Assembly: GCA_963422415.1 (NCBI GenBank)
Contig: OY729430.1
Coordinates: 744,001 to 808,000 of the forward strand
From: Bin34 sp963422415
GTDB lineage: Bacteria; Chloroflexota; Anaerolineae; Caldilineales; Caldilineaceae
Direction: 5' to 3'
Length of the DNA stretch: 64,000 nucleotides
The notes under the pieces are model-generated. The model was not told where the DNA came from and did no database searches. It was given only the letters and a program-made list of their open reading frames with translations. Position numbers and translations under genes: made by a program. Every line of letters starts with the position of its first letter. Position 1 is the stretch's first letter. This document shows, in pieces, positions 8,765 through 17,121 of the stretch.

Positions 8765-9961
8765 CTAGGCATAAGGGTCGGCGGCATCGCGGATGCCGTC
8801 GCCCAGGAAGTTGAAGGCCAGAACGGAGATCACCACCGCGGCGCCGGGCAGGAGCAGCCAAGGGGCCAACGCCACGGAGCGCACGTTCTGCGCTTCCTGC
8901 AACAGCACCCCCCAGCTGATGGCCGGTGCCCGCAGACCCAGACCGATGAAGCTCAAGCCGGTTTCGGACAGGATGATGCCCGGCACGGCCAAGGTCAGGG
9001 ACGCGATGATGTGGCTCATGAATGAAGGCAGCATGTGGCGCAGGATGATGCGCATTTCGCTGGAACCCGAAAAGCGGGCCGCCATCACGAAATCCTCCTC
9101 TCGCAAGGACAGGAAGCGTCCACGCACCACGCGCGCCAAGCCGGTCCAGCCCACGAAGGCCAGCAGCACCGTCACCATGAAGTAGCGGGTGATGATGTCC
9201 ATGTCGACCGGCAGTGCCGCCGCCAAGGCCATGATCAGTGGAATTTCGGGAATGGAACGAATGAATTCGATCAACCGTTGAATGGAGTTGTCCAACATGC
9301 CGCCGTAGTATCCCGAGATTCCCCCCAGGATGACACCTAGAATCAGGCTGATGATTACGCTGACCAAGCCAATGGTAAGGGAAACCCGGGCTCCGTAGCA
9401 GATGCGACTGAAGACGTCTCGGCCGTCCCGGTCCGTGCCGAGAACGAAGATGCCTTGTCCCTGCACGATGCCCAAGGAACGTTCCGTCTGCTCCGCATCG
9501 ATGCCGAAGAGACGTAGCTTGGCTGGGAAAAGCCCCCACATCTTGTATTCCAGGCCTTCCACGAAGAATCGGACGGGATATTTCACGTCCGGGTTTTCGG
9601 TATAGATGCGGCGCAGCGTCTCGGGATCGCGCGTCTGATCCACTCCGTGGACGAAAGGCCGCTGGAACCGACCGTCGTCCACCCAGCGAATACGGGAGGG
9701 AGTAGCCAGCTGGTAGTCGAGAAAGTTGGCATCGGGATTGTAGGGAGCCACAAACTCGGAAAGGGCCGCCACCAGATACAACAGGATGAAGACAACACCG
9801 GAAACGACCGCCATGCGGTGCTTGATGAAACGCCACCACATGAGCTGGGCATAGGAGGCCACGAAAATCTTGTCATCCTCGATTTCCTCCAGATCAGCCA
9901 AGGGCAGGGGCTGGTTCTCGGCCGGGGCGCTGTCAATCCAGGCTGTGCGTTTTTCGGACAC
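8765..9961 (-). CDS. oppC: Oligopeptide-type ABC transporter permease (OppC/DppC-like)
   Basis: A 398-residue inner-membrane permease. An N-terminal cytoplasmic tail is followed by one membrane helix (about 48-68), a long extracytoplasmic insert (about 70-185) and the five-helix core with the EAA coupling motif around residues 290-310 (AARFSGSSEMRIILRHMLP). The long first loop, with a stretch rich in Arg and Tyr, is larger than in classical DppC and is typical of transporters for bigger or unusual ligands. It forms the membrane channel with OppB and is driven by OppD. The gene sits about 40 bases after oppB in the same operon. Confidence 0.88.
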   Translation of the reverse strand: MSEKRTAWIDSAPAENQPLPLADLEEIEDDKIFVASYAQLMWWRFIKHRMAVVSGVVFILLYLVAALSEFVAPYNPDANFLDYQLATPSRIRWVDDGRFQRPFVHGVDQTRDPETLRRIYTENPDVKYPVRFFVEGLEYKMWGLFPAKLRLFGIDAEQTERSLGIVQGQGIFVLGTDRDGRDVFSRICYGARVSLTIGLVSVIISLILGVILGGISGYYGGMLDNSIQRLIEFIRSIPEIPLIMALAAALPVDMDIITRYFMVTVLLAFVGWTGLARVVRGRFLSLREEDFVMAARFSGSSEMRIILRHMLPSFMSHIIASLTLAVPGIILSETGLSFIGLGLRAPAISWGVLLQEAQNVRSVALAPWLLLPGAAVVISVLAFNFLGDGIRDAADPYA

Positions 9962-9998
9962 TGCGGCAAGCGCTACTGGAACAGGAGTTGGGGAAAAA

Positions 9999-10988
9999 TC
10001 AGCCTTCCAGGCGGATACGTGGATCCACCAAGGCCAGCAGAACGTCGGAAATCAAGGTGCCCACCACGGTCAGCGCGCTGAGCAACAATAGGAAGGTCCC
10101 CGCCAGATACATATCCTGCGCGGTCAAGGCGCGCAGGAGCATGGGGCCAGTGGTCTGCAGACTCAACACCATGGCGACCAAGGTCGTGCCGGAGACCAGT
10201 GAGGCAAGCGACCAACCGACTGTGCTGAAAAAGGGATTCATGGCGACCCGTACCGGATACTTCCAGATCAAGCGCACTTCCCGCACGCCCTTGGCACGGG
10301 CGGTTTCTACATAGGGCTTGTTCAGTTCGTCCAGCAGATTGGCCCGCGTGATGCGGATGTTGCCCGCCGTGCTGGAAATGGCGACGATGAACATGGGGAC
10401 CCAAATATGCTTGAGCATGTCCCATACCTTGGCCCAGTTCCAAGGGGCCAGCATGTATTCATCGGAGAAAAGGCCGCCCACATTCATACTGAATTGGCTG
10501 TGCGCCAGATACAGCACGATCAAGGCCACCAGAAATCCCGGTATGCCCAAGCCAATGAAGCTGAACGCGGTCATGGTGTAGTCGAGTGCCGAATATTGGC
10601 GTGTGGCGGAATAGACCCCGATCGGGATGGCGATGAACCAGCTGACCAAGAGTGCGGACATGGAAAGCACGACCGTCAGACCCAGCCGTTCCCAAATGAG
10701 TTCCTTGACTGGCTTTTGCCATTCCATCGACTGGCCCCAGTCCCCTCGGCGCACGATGCCGGAAATCCACTTCCAGTACTGAACGTAGACGGGTTGGCCC
10801 AAGCCATACCGTTTTTCCAAGGCGTCGAGTTCGGATTGATCCACAAAGTCGCCTTCCTGGGCCAGCTGGGCTGCATAGGAGGTAAGGAAGTCGCCAGGCG
10901 GCAACTGGATGATCGCAAAGGAAAGGATGGAAATGGCCAACAGCATCGGAACCATGTAGACGACCCGACGCAACACGTAGACGGCCAT
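9999..10988 (-). CDS. oppB: Oligopeptide-type ABC transporter permease (OppB/DppB-like)
   Basis: A 329-residue inner-membrane permease with six predicted helices; the first (residues 7-28) starts directly after the initiator, as in OppB/DppB. The EAA coupling loop is visible around residues 205-230 (TARAKGVREVRLIWKYPV). The usual GDFG-type segment is present as RRGDWGQS near residue 87. It pairs with OppC. A 100-base gap separates it from oppA and contains a strong stem-loop, so its expression is probably set below that of the binding protein. The C-terminal VDPRIR sequence is typical of the family. Confidence 0.88.
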   Translation of the reverse strand: MAVYVLRRVVYMVPMLLAISILSFAIIQLPPGDFLTSYAAQLAQEGDFVDQSELDALEKRYGLGQPVYVQYWKWISGIVRRGDWGQSMEWQKPVKELIWERLGLTVVLSMSALLVSWFIAIPIGVYSATRQYSALDYTMTAFSFIGLGIPGFLVALIVLYLAHSQFSMNVGGLFSDEYMLAPWNWAKVWDMLKHIWVPMFIVAISSTAGNIRITRANLLDELNKPYVETARAKGVREVRLIWKYPVRVAMNPFFSTVGWSLASLVSGTTLVAMVLSLQTTGPMLLRALTAQDMYLAGTFLLLLSALTVVGTLISDVLLALVDPRIRLEG

Positions 10989-11022
10989 GGGTAAAAATCA
11001 CTCGACGAAGGGGAAGGAATCC

Positions 11023-11058
11023 GAACGGAGAGATGGGACTTGTCCCACCCCTCCGTTC
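11023..11058 (-). promoter_or_regulatory. Intercistronic stem-loop between oppA and oppB
   Basis: Read on the minus strand, a 16-base arm starting GAACGGAGGGG pairs with its complement across a four-base CAAG loop; only two of 16 pairs are G-U. No T-run follows, so it is a poor terminator. Its position right after the oppA stop fits the well-known arrangement in which a hairpin protects the binding-protein message from 3' exonuclease and gives excess binding protein over permease. Partial termination is the other possibility. Confidence 0.65.
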
Positions 11059-11088
11059 CATTGCATCAGCGCTGGACGCGCAAGAGTC

Positions 11089-13107
11089 CTAGGCTCCGTG
11101 ATCAGCGGGGTTTTCCCAGTAATACGTTTCGGTGTGGAGCAAGTGCTCGTCTCCCGTGGTGTCATCCAGCGGGAAGCCGGGCTTGTAGCCCCGAAAACCA
11201 TTCTTGACAATCACCAGGCTGGGCGACTCGCCCAGATACCCAATCATGGGCAGTTCCTCGGCCCAAATGGCCAAGACCTGCTGGAACAGTTCATTGCGTC
11301 GGTCGTCACTGGGCTCCACCGCAATCTGATCCTGCAGCTCCCAGATGTCCCAGATCCAGTGCCCTTCAGGCGGTTCCTCGGAGTTGGGATCCGTACCATC
11401 CGTGTTGCGATGGAGGCCCCAGGCCACGCCCCATGGCCGGTCAATCATGGTGCCTTCGAAAATCCAGGGAGCCACGATGGGCAGGACGGTGCGGTCGCCA
11501 CCCCAGAAAGCCGCCTCGATCTCGTTGGCCCGGAAATGTTCCGTGTACAGAGAGCGCTCAAAGTACTGGTAGGTGGTCGTGATGCCCACGTCCGCAAAGT
11601 ACTTGACAATCTGCAACACGGCGTCCTCGCCCTGCGTGCCCGGCTGCGCGGTGCCTTCAATGACAAAGCTGATGGGCTCGTTGGTACCGGGCCACAGCCG
11701 CTGACCCTCTGCATTTTTCGCATCGTACCCGGCACCGTCCAACAAGCTGTTGGCCATGTCCGGATCGTACTCGATGTAGGCGCTGGCCTGTTCCTTGTTG
11801 GCCTGCGGAGAACTGTTGAGTGGACTGTACTGCCTTGGGGTCAGCAGTCCGTCAAAGACCAGTTCGTTGAGGGTTGCCCGATCCACCGCCACGGACAGCG
11901 CCTTGCGCACGTCGGTGTTCTGGAACATCTCGCGCAGGCGAGGTTCCTTGGTGGTTTGGTTCAGCTGGATGGCCGTATGCCCCGAAGCGAAGCCGAGGAA
12001 CACGGAATAGTCGCCCTCCGCCTCTTTTTCCTTGTAGAGCGTGAAGCTGTCCAACTGGACATGTCGCCCCTGGAAGTCAATTTCGCCGGCAATGATGCGC
12101 AGGTCGAAGACTTCGTTGTTTTCGAACAGACGGTGGTGTACATGGTCTACGTAGGGCAGCTGTTGGCCGTCTTGGTCCACGAGCGGGAAGTACGGATTGC
12201 GCTTCATGACAAAAAGCTCGTTGGACAGCTCGTTGTCCGCATGCCAAGGCCCCATGGACGGCAGGTCGGGGTTGAGATACCACCACTTGCGGTCCGCATA
12301 GTATTCGCTCCAGCTATTGAAGCCTGCCGCCTCGGTGTCCGCCTGCAGTTTTTCCTGGTCCTCGGTCAAGTCCCCATGGAATTGGCTCAGGTAGTGGCCC
12401 GGCAGGTAGATCCGGTTGGTCGTGCGCAAGGTCTCGTAGATGAAGAGCGGCTTGGGCTCGTTGAAGGTGTACTTGACGGTGTAGTCATCCACACGTTCCA
12501 GACCCATCACCTCTCCACCCGACATCCAGCGTGGATTGATGCCCGGCGTGATTTCCGTATTGTTGAGGTCGTTCTCGTACCAGTACTCGAAACTGGACGC
12601 GTCAAAGGGTGCACCATCGGACCATTTGGCCCCTTCGCGCAGATTAAAGGTCCATTCGGAGGCATCGTCGTTGATCGCCCAGGACTCGGCCAGGCGCGGC
12701 TGTACGTTCAAGTCCTGGTCATACCAGCCCAATCCGCGATCCTGCATCTTGGTGGGACCCCAGCGATCCGAGACGCCCTTGAAGCCACGGCGCACGATGC
12801 CGCCATAATTGCCGGCAGAGCCCTCGGCATTGGGCAACACGCCCGGGGCGCTGGGCAAACGGTCGTCGACAGGCGGCAGGGCACCGGAACTGACCATGTC
12901 GGACAACATGGGAGCCTCTTGGTATTGGCCTGTGACCGTGCTTTCGGCGGCGGATTCTGCCACCGTGTCGGCCGGCACGACCTCTTCCGGGGCGGGCTCA
13001 CCTCCGGTACCGCAAGCAACAACAACCGCGCTCGCGGAAGCCACGGCGCCGAGCCGCATGAATTCGCGCCGCGAAAAAGCGTGCGTACGAGTTGGTTTCC
13101 TGGTCAT
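11089..13107 (-). CDS. oppA: Oligopeptide-type ABC transporter substrate-binding lipoprotein (family 5)
   Basis: A 672-residue extracellular binding protein of SBP family 5. The start is the ATG at 13107, with GGGAG eight bases upstream; the frame extends 94 codons further but that part has no ribosome site. Residues 12-17 are a Tat-like SRREFM, followed by a hydrophobic segment and a lipobox with Cys32. A short Glu/Pro/Ala linker leads to the mature domains, which contain the family landmarks: the SEWTFNLREGAKWSDG strand near 190 and RKALSVAVDR near 400. It is about 100 residues longer than typical OppA. It heads the oppABCD operon. The ligand may be a peptide or an oligosaccharide; families cannot be separated by eye. 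Confidence 0.88.
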   Translation of the reverse strand: MTRKPTRTHAFSRREFMRLGAVASASAVVVACGTGGEPAPEEVVPADTVAESAAESTVTGQYQEAPMLSDMVSSGALPPVDDRLPSAPGVLPNAEGSAGNYGGIVRRGFKGVSDRWGPTKMQDRGLGWYDQDLNVQPRLAESWAINDDASEWTFNLREGAKWSDGAPFDASSFEYWYENDLNNTEITPGINPRWMSGGEVMGLERVDDYTVKYTFNEPKPLFIYETLRTTNRIYLPGHYLSQFHGDLTEDQEKLQADTEAAGFNSWSEYYADRKWWYLNPDLPSMGPWHADNELSNELFVMKRNPYFPLVDQDGQQLPYVDHVHHRLFENNEVFDLRIIAGEIDFQGRHVQLDSFTLYKEKEAEGDYSVFLGFASGHTAIQLNQTTKEPRLREMFQNTDVRKALSVAVDRATLNELVFDGLLTPRQYSPLNSSPQANKEQASAYIEYDPDMANSLLDGAGYDAKNAEGQRLWPGTNEPISFVIEGTAQPGTQGEDAVLQIVKYFADVGITTTYQYFERSLYTEHFRANEIEAAFWGGDRTVLPIVAPWIFEGTMIDRPWGVAWGLHRNTDGTDPNSEEPPEGHWIWDIWELQDQIAVEPSDDRRNELFQQVLAIWAEELPMIGYLGESPSLVIVKNGFRGYKPGFPLDDTTGDEHLLHTETYYWENPADHGA

Positions 13108-13416
13108 GGAAGCACTCCCAAAGTATTTCGTAAAGGTACGGAGACAGATTCCGTTTGGTTCAAGCCAGCAAAAGCCAGATCCTTCGGATTCAGCAAGTAT
13201 ACAATATATGTGACTTGTGGCTTTGTGCTGGCCCTGAGCGGTTGAAGCAGCAGAAGCGATAAATGAGCTGAGCTCCCTTGCACAGGAGCCTGTACCGGGC
13301 CGTGCCCCCCCAAGGGATTGCAGTGGACATTCTGCCTTTGCTCTGCAGACGCCTCCAGGCCAAAGTGCAATTGCCTGTGAGTTCCGCATGCCGTTAAGGA
13401 GGCAAGCCGGAACGGG
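13108..13416. promoter_or_regulatory. Leader region of the opp operon
   Basis: About 310 bases without a credible gene between oppA and nrdB. On the minus strand a TATACT (13196-13201) resembles a -10 box about 85 bases before the oppA start, inside a local AT-rich patch, but no convincing -35 box lies at the right distance. I see no clear terminator after nrdB. Confidence 0.3.
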
Positions 13417-14565
13417 TTACCAGATCAGGGACCCGCCCGTTTGATAATCAGTGACCCGGGTTTCAAAGAAGTTCTTTTCCTTGCGCAGGTCCATGAGCTC
13501 TGACATCCACGGAAAGGGATTGGCGGGATTCGCGAAGACGGCGGACAGACCCAGCTGCTCGCACCGGCGGTTGACGATAAAGTGCATGTAGGTTTCACAC
13601 TGCTGCGCGTTGAGTCCCAGAAAGCCCCGCGGCATGGTGTCCTGGCCATAGGCCACTTCCAGTTCACAGGCCTCCATCAGCATGCGTCGGATTTCCGACT
13701 GGAACGCATCGGTCCACAGGTGGGGATTCTCAATCTTGATCTGGTTGATCACGTCGATGCCGAAATTCAGGTGGACTGATTCGTCTCGCAGGATATACTG
13801 ATACATCTCGGCGATGCCCACCATCTTGTTCCGGCGCCCCAATGACAGAATCTGGGCGAAGCCAGTGTAGAACCACATGCCCTCGAAGACGACGTAAAAC
13901 GCGATCAGATCCCGCAGAAAAGCACGGTCCTGGGATGGGGTACCGGTGCGGAAATCGGGATCGGCGAAACTCTGGGTATACTGGAGGGCCCAAGCCGCCT
14001 TGTCGGTAATGGAAGGCACCTCTCGGTACATGTTGAAGAGCTCGCCCTCGTCCAGCCCCAGACTCTCGCAGATGTACTGGAAGCTGTGGGTGTGGATGGC
14101 TTCTTCAAAGGCCTGTCGCAGCAGGTATTGGCGACACTCCGGATTGGTCAAGTGGCGATAGATGGCCAGCACAATGTTATTGGCCACCAGCGATTCGGAC
14201 GTCGCGAAAAAGCCGAGGTTGCGGCTGACCACCTGCCGCTCCGCGGCCGTGAGTCCCGTAGGGCTTTTCCAAAGGGCAATGTCCGCCTGCATGGCCACTT
14301 CGGTGGGCATCCAGTGGTTGTTGCAGCCCGCCAGATACTTTTCCCAAGCCCAATGGTATTTGAAGGGCAACAGCTGGTTGACATCCGCCCGGGCATTGAT
14401 CATGGACTTGTCGTCCACCTGTACCCGGCGGGCATGGCGGTCTATTGCGCCCAGCCCCGTGCCCTCCGCCGATGGATTCGCCCGGGCTGGAACACTGCCG
14501 TTTAGGACAGGCGAATCTTGCTTCGCCGCAGGTTGAGGGACCTCTTTGTCCCATTCCAAAGCCAT
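13417..14565 (-). CDS. nrdB: Ribonucleotide reductase small subunit, class Ic type
   Basis: A 382-residue ferritin-like radical-generating subunit that, with NrdA, reduces ribonucleoside diphosphates to deoxy forms. Metal ligands are visible in the expected spacing: Glu124, Glu155, His158, Glu228, Glu262 and His265. The residue four after His158, where class Ia enzymes carry the radical tyrosine, is Phe162. The first ligand is Glu instead of the usual Asp. Both changes are the hallmark of class Ic (Mn/Fe) enzymes as defined for Chlamydia. The C-terminal tail ends in DYQTGGSLIW and holds the expected relay Tyr. A TATGAT-like -10 element lies about 20 bases upstream. nrdA is 2.5 kb upstream, not adjacent. 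Confidence 0.93.
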   Translation of the reverse strand: MALEWDKEVPQPAAKQDSPVLNGSVPARANPSAEGTGLGAIDRHARRVQVDDKSMINARADVNQLLPFKYHWAWEKYLAGCNNHWMPTEVAMQADIALWKSPTGLTAAERQVVSRNLGFFATSESLVANNIVLAIYRHLTNPECRQYLLRQAFEEAIHTHSFQYICESLGLDEGELFNMYREVPSITDKAAWALQYTQSFADPDFRTGTPSQDRAFLRDLIAFYVVFEGMWFYTGFAQILSLGRRNKMVGIAEMYQYILRDESVHLNFGIDVINQIKIENPHLWTDAFQSEIRRMLMEACELEVAYGQDTMPRGFLGLNAQQCETYMHFIVNRRCEQLGLSAVFANPANPFPWMSELMDLRKEKNFFETRVTDYQTGGSLIW

Positions 14566-14690
14566 GGGTACTTCGCTTGTTCAAATCATAAGGGTATCAG
14601 AATACACAATGGAAGAACGAGATCGCAAAAATTTTCGGTCCCGTTGGGCCGGGAGACGGTCATGCTGCTGTAGCAACGGCTCCCGGCCGA

Positions 14691-14984
14691 CTATCGGTCT
14701 GCAGCCGGCAACATCAAAGCGGCCTTCCCAGATAGGGGCTTCACCGGATACAAACTGACCGGTGCCGATCTAGTGGTGCCATACGTCGGAAGCGGAAGCA
14801 ACGCAACCCACACTTCATCGGTGGTCAGCAAGGCATGATCTTTGAACTTGAAGTCCAAGCTGTCAAAACCGTACGGCCAGCGATGGTGGGGCAGGTCCTG
14901 ATCGTCCATTGGCACAAGATACAGAAAGAAGGGATGCTCTGTTTCGGGCTGGTGGCCTGTCTTCTAGACGTACAGCAGCCACCG
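14691..14984 (-). pseudogene. Detached C-terminal tail of the broken membrane protein
   Basis: Directly downstream of the TGA at 14985 and in the same frame, translation continues for 97 codons with only one further in-frame stop (TAG, six codons on). The tail reads like real protein, with a Trp/Phe/Asp-rich stretch (HHRWPYGFDSLDFKFKD) and a leucine/valine strand. It looks like the original C-terminus cut off by nonsense mutations. Alternatively the real protein ends at 14985 and this is chance. Confidence 0.45.
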
Positions 14985-15998
14985 TCAGCGGACGTCCATT
15001 TGGACGTCAAAGTAGTTGGCGATGGCCGGCGGGTCGACTTCGGCCACGATGTCCCAATACGAGAACGGCTCAACGAGAAACACCACCCGGTTCTCTGGCG
15101 TCAGCAGGGGTCGGCTCTCTGCCCACTCGCGAGAGAGAAGAACAAAGTCGGCGAGGTCGGGACCTTGGCGCCAGCTGTTGGCCAGATAGAAATCCACTGC
15201 ATAGGGTGCCTGCCCAAGCCGAACAAGGTTTCGTCTTAGGTAGGCTGGCACAGAAACGCTCCGGTCCCGCGTCAGGGATCGGATGACCTCGAAGTCCCGG
15301 ACGAGAGACTCCTCCAGGGCCGCCGCGGCATCGTGACCAACACGACTCATCTGAAAGCTGGAGAGCACGAACACTAGCCACGCCATCGCCGCCAGTCCCA
15401 TCATTGCCTCACGCGCTCTGGCCAGCCGGTGCACACACAGCAGCGCCAGCGTGAAGAACACCAGAGGAATGCCAATGTAGAACAGCGATTCAAAATCATG
15501 GTTGAAGGCACTGTTACGCATGGGCATCGCCCAGCCGAAACCAGCCAGCACCAGAGCCGCTGCCAGCAGCTTGAAGCGGACAAAGAACAACCCGACTAGA
15601 CACGCGCCGAATACACTGACGCCGACAAAGATCAAAAAGGAGCTCTTCCATCCCATCTGGGTCCGTTCCCAGCCGGCATCGACGAAGTGGTTCGGCAGTG
15701 CAACGGGTAGCGACATGATGCCGATGCTGGCAAACTGTCCTTTCAGAAACGGACGCCAGGCCCGGTGCTCGGCAACACGTTGATTCCATTCTGAATCGGC
15801 CCCCAAGCGATACCGCATCGATTGCACCGTAGGCAATTCGTTCAACGGGATTTCACCCTCGTACGCCCAGTATTCACTGCCCAAGTTGAACCCCAGCAGC
15901 AACAGGCCGCACAGCAGCGTCCCAACTCCCAGTCTCAGATAGGAGCTGGTTGACACGACCGAACGCGCTGCAGCCATGAACGTACCCCCCCCCCTCAC
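14985..15998 (-). CDS. Membrane protein, C-terminal part of a frameshifted gene
   Basis: A 337-codon frame encoding at least five hydrophobic segments (about residues 21-41, 118-137, 142-160, 168-190 and 200-218), followed by a soluble tail. It starts at a GTG that overlaps the end of the upstream frame, and the two join in a single coherent protein if one G is removed from the run of ten G at 15985-15994. The composite resembles polytopic lipid-linked-sugar glycosyltransferases (GT39/ArnT-like) in topology, but I see no diagnostic acidic motif. It is probably not expressed as a full protein in the sequenced state. Confidence 0.55.
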   Translation of the reverse strand: MRGGGTFMAAARSVVSTSSYLRLGVGTLLCGLLLLGFNLGSEYWAYEGEIPLNELPTVQSMRYRLGADSEWNQRVAEHRAWRPFLKGQFASIGIMSLPVALPNHFVDAGWERTQMGWKSSFLIFVGVSVFGACLVGLFFVRFKLLAAALVLAGFGWAMPMRNSAFNHDFESLFYIGIPLVFFTLALLCVHRLARAREAMMGLAAMAWLVFVLSSFQMSRVGHDAAAALEESLVRDFEVIRSLTRDRSVSVPAYLRRNLVRLGQAPYAVDFYLANSWRQGPDLADFVLLSREWAESRPLLTPENRVVFLVEPFSYWDIVAEVDPPAIANYFDVQMDVR

Positions 15999-16704
15999 TG
16001 GAAAGGCGAGGCGGTGCAGTGTCAGCGACTTCTTGCTCTCTCACTATTTCCTTGACCATACCCAAGATCACAAAGGGCAAAAGCAGCGCAAATGTGTGCC
16101 AGCCCAGCCACAGGGCCACGCAGGACTTGCACAGCAATTGCCGAAAGCGATTTTCCTGGCAGAATACCACCGCGCCGTGAAAGGTCAGCAGCATGCCGAA
16201 AAGACTGGCGACCTCGGACGAAACCATATCGTTGTAGTAGAGACAGTAGGATGAGGAAAAGGCCAGTAGAGTCGCGCCCAGCGCCAGCCATCGCTGGGCA
16301 ACGAGGCGGCAGAGGGATAGATAGGCCAGCGCCGCACCGCCCGCAAAGCCCAGCAGCATCAGCAGCCGGGCGGCATGGATCTGGGCCGACAGGCTGCTTG
16401 CAAAAGGCCACATGACCAGCTTGGTCAGGGCGTAGGAGCCGATCGGAAATCGATGGTATACCTGGTATCTAGCAGTCCCGTCAGTACGTAGCCAGCGAGA
16501 GGTGAACATCAGAAAATTGTGCTTCGGGGAAAGGTTGGCGGCCAACGCCAAGCTCTGTGAGGAGATGTAATTGTGATGTCCGGCACGGTAAAAACGATCT
16601 CGGTCGTGGCCGAACAGGAACACGGTCGACAGCGCCAGGAGGAGGAGCAGCGGCGGCAACCACGCCGAATTCGTCACAGGATGCAGCCACTGCAGAAGAT
16701 TCAT
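15874..16704 (-). CDS. Membrane protein, N-terminal part of a frameshifted gene
   Basis: A 276-codon frame whose first 235 residues look genuine: a first membrane helix at about 13-31, a periplasmic loop with a YHRFPIGSYALTKL segment, and four or five further helices. After the sequence RLSSEGGG the frame becomes non-coding-like; the true continuation lies in the other frame at the ten-G tract. Topology is that of the first half of a GT39-like membrane glycosyltransferase. The early DRDRFYRAGHHNYIS region, just after the first helix, is where such enzymes carry catalytic acidic residues. Function is inference. Confidence 0.6.
   Translation of the reverse strand: MNLLQWLHPVTNSAWLPPLLLLLALSTVFLFGHDRDRFYRAGHHNYISSQSLALAANLSPKHNFLMFTSRWLRTDGTARYQVYHRFPIGSYALTKLVMWPFASSLSAQIHAARLLMLLGFAGGAALAYLSLCRLVAQRWLALGATLLAFSSSYCLYYNDMVSSEVASLFGMLLTFHGAVVFCQENRFRQLLCKSCVALWLGWHTFALLLPFVILGMVKEIVREQEVADTAPPRLSSEGGGYVHGCSAFGRVNQLLSETGSWDAAVRPVAAGVQLGQ
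15985..15994 (-). repeat. Run of ten G (coding strand) at a frame break
   Basis: The minus strand carries ten consecutive G. Nine or twelve would keep the two halves of the membrane-protein gene in one frame; ten does not. Such tracts slip readily during replication and also cause sequencing or assembly errors. Confidence 0.8.
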
Positions 16705-17121
16705 GTTGAAGGAGGGATTAAAGTTCTACCTAACCTCGATACCCAGACTGGGTTCGACGATGGCAAATCTCCAACTTTCCCGCTTGGTATTGTCTGGGCG
16801 CCTCGACTGGGCCAAATACCGCCCGCCACTTGTCCCGATCTCTGAAATCGGGTGTCGGCGGTTGAAACGAATATGTTCAAGGCGGCCCAACGGTTCGGAT
16901 TTGTCTGATCTCCACATGACATTGCAAGCAGGCGTCAGGCGGGAATTCCCAAGCAAGGGGGGCATATGACTTGGCGTCAAGAACATGGCTCTGTAACTCG
17001 CATGGTCCCTGGCTCCGGGAATCGGGCCGCTCCCATTCCCGGAGGCGGCCCGCGATGATGACCGCCTTGGAATGCCGTCGGCATTCCGCTGCAGGGTGCA
17101 AGGATTGCGCGCCCTGCGCCC
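16705..17121. other. Intergenic region between nrdA and the broken membrane-protein gene
   Basis: About 417 bases with no credible gene. It holds a perfect 8-bp stem-loop (17069-17087) shortly after the nrdA stop. The rest shows nothing I can support. Confidence 0.4.
17069..17087 (-). terminator. Stem-loop after nrdA, possible terminator
   Basis: GGAATGCC pairs perfectly with GGCATTCC across a three-base loop, 34 bases after the nrdA stop. No T-run follows, so if it ends transcription it would be factor-assisted or inefficient. Confidence 0.35.

Noticed and set aside
10987..13245. A 752-codon open frame opposite oppA
   Set aside because: The antisense product has no recognisable domains, whereas the minus strand encodes a clear binding protein with signal and ribosome site.
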